This document shows positions 63,495 to 64,000 of a DNA stretch of 64,000 nucleotides, piece by piece. Every line of letters starts with the position of its first letter. The stretch's first letter is position 1. The stretch lies in assembly GCA_004557545.1 (NCBI GenBank), contig SFGV01000001.1, positions 1 through 64,000 of the forward strand, in the 5' to 3' direction. Below the pieces are notes generated by a model. It worked only from the letters and a program-made list of their open reading frames with translations, did no database searches and was not told the DNA's origin. Made by a program: the position numbers and the translations under genes. The stretch comes from Succinatimonas hippei. GTDB taxonomy: Bacteria > Pseudomonadota > Gammaproteobacteria > Enterobacterales > Succinivibrionaceae.

Positions 63495-64000
63495 GTGAAA
63501 GCAGTGTTAGAACTAGAACAGGCTGGATTTTGCTACCAGGGTTGTGACGTCCCGGCGCTTCATGGTGTTGATCTGAGTGTTGAACCCGGGGAAATTGTAG
63601 TCGTTACAGGAGTCTCAGGTTGCGGCAAGAGCACGCTGGTAAGGATGCTTAACGGATTGTGCCCGCATTACTTCAATGGCGCGGTTTATGGGCGTGCCAG
63701 GGTATGTGGTATTGACTGTACTGAACGCGGGATTTCATCAATAGCTCAGGACGCTGGAACACTTTTCCAGGATCCGCAGTCGCAGTTTTTCGGCACAGGA
63801 GTAGAGGAGGAATTGGCATTCGCTCTCAGATGGCGCGGAATTTCGCGCGACGATATGCGCCGCATGGTGAGAGAGCAAAGCCGTGTCTACGGCATTGATC
63901 ATTTTCTGAAGTCAGCGATTGGGAAGATGAGCGATGGTCAGAAGCAGTTGCTTGCCATGGCTTCGCTCTCTATGAGTGATCCAAAGGCGCTTATCCTGGA
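63495..64000 (+). CDS. ecfA: ECF transporter ATP-binding protein, 3' end outside window
   Basis: Partial ABC ATPase, 168 codons seen. GTG start at 63495 behind GAGGAGGCTGACCT. The Walker A is TGVSGCGKSTLVRML, the Q-loop FQDPQSQFFGTGVEEELAF is the one of EcfA proteins, the signature is KMSDGQKQLLAMA (an LSGGQ variant), and the window ends in Walker B (KALILD). Only one ATPase is visible; ECF transporters use two domains, so the gene may encode a fused double ATPase or a second gene may follow. Confidence 0.92.
   Translation, partial: MKAVLELEQAGFCYQGCDVPALHGVDLSVEPGEIVVVTGVSGCGKSTLVRMLNGLCPHYFNGAVYGRARVCGIDCTERGISSIAQDAGTLFQDPQSQFFGTGVEEELAFALRWRGISRDDMRRMVREQSRVYGIDHFLKSAIGKMSDGQKQLLAMASLSMSDPKALIL

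Noticed and set aside
1..64000. CRISPR arrays, prophage or integron features
   Set aside because: No regularly spaced repeats, cas genes, phage structural genes or attC-like arrays were seen on either strand.

Overview
The window reads as one contig end of a Gram-negative gammaproteobacterium, most likely an anaerobic, succinate-forming member of the Aeromonadales/Succinivibrionaceae type. This is an inference from gene content: a four-subunit fumarate reductase, a polar-flagellum regulon in Pseudomonas/Vibrio order, Dam methylase, RNase R, and an oxygen-independent haem-handling radical SAM gene. There are no rRNA genes, no intact insertion sequence, no CRISPR array and no prophage. The first 13 bases equal the end of an Illumina adapter, so position 1 is not genomic.

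Layout. 1-532: non-annotated leader holding what looks like a type I toxin-antitoxin module (an Ibs-like 21-residue hydrophobic peptide on the minus strand, with an antisense RNA promoter and 5' hairpin on the plus strand). 461-952: fliS behind a near-perfect sigma-28 promoter. 1033-6354 (minus): pyruvate kinase, preceded by a tiny translationally coupled ORF, then frdABCD. 6661-8958: psd and a divergent class III aminotransferase. 9080-13374: tRNA-Gly, secA, two identical tRNA-Phe genes, and an unusual Hfq. 13456-20170: a disulfide-less lipoamide-dehydrogenase-like protein, rdgB, hemW, rnr, rlmB. 20194-22405: rpsF-rpsR-rplI (no priB), dam. 22437-32323: cca, an ExeA/ExeB-like pair, rpsU, ygiM, ygiF, glnE. 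32432-33993: a lipoprotein and a lipid A acyltransferase. 34157-38686: galR and galETK with two GalR operators. 38802-40422: a DnaC-like ATPase, ruvX, yqcC. 40467-56030: flhA-flhF-flhG-fliA-cheYZAB-motAB(CD)-parC-parP-cheW-DUF2802. 56084-57773: pncC and anmK, overlapping tail to tail. 57774-64000: a long regulatory gap, then hutW (frameshifted), a TonB-dependent receptor (frameshifted), and the S, T and A genes of an ECF transporter, the last cut by the window end.

How it fits together. Pyruvate kinase and fumarate reductase point to fermentation of sugars (galactose included) with fumarate as terminal acceptor. FliA encoded in the window can drive the two sigma-28 promoters seen here, in front of fliS and of the chemotaxis operon; FlhF, FlhG, ParC and ParP indicate a polar flagellum with polar chemoreceptor arrays. 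The last 6 kb combines an outer-membrane receptor, an ECF inner-membrane importer and a cytoplasmic haem-opening radical SAM enzyme under one promoter with a strong inverted-repeat operator. It looks like a compact tetrapyrrole or metal acquisition system with no periplasmic binding protein visible.
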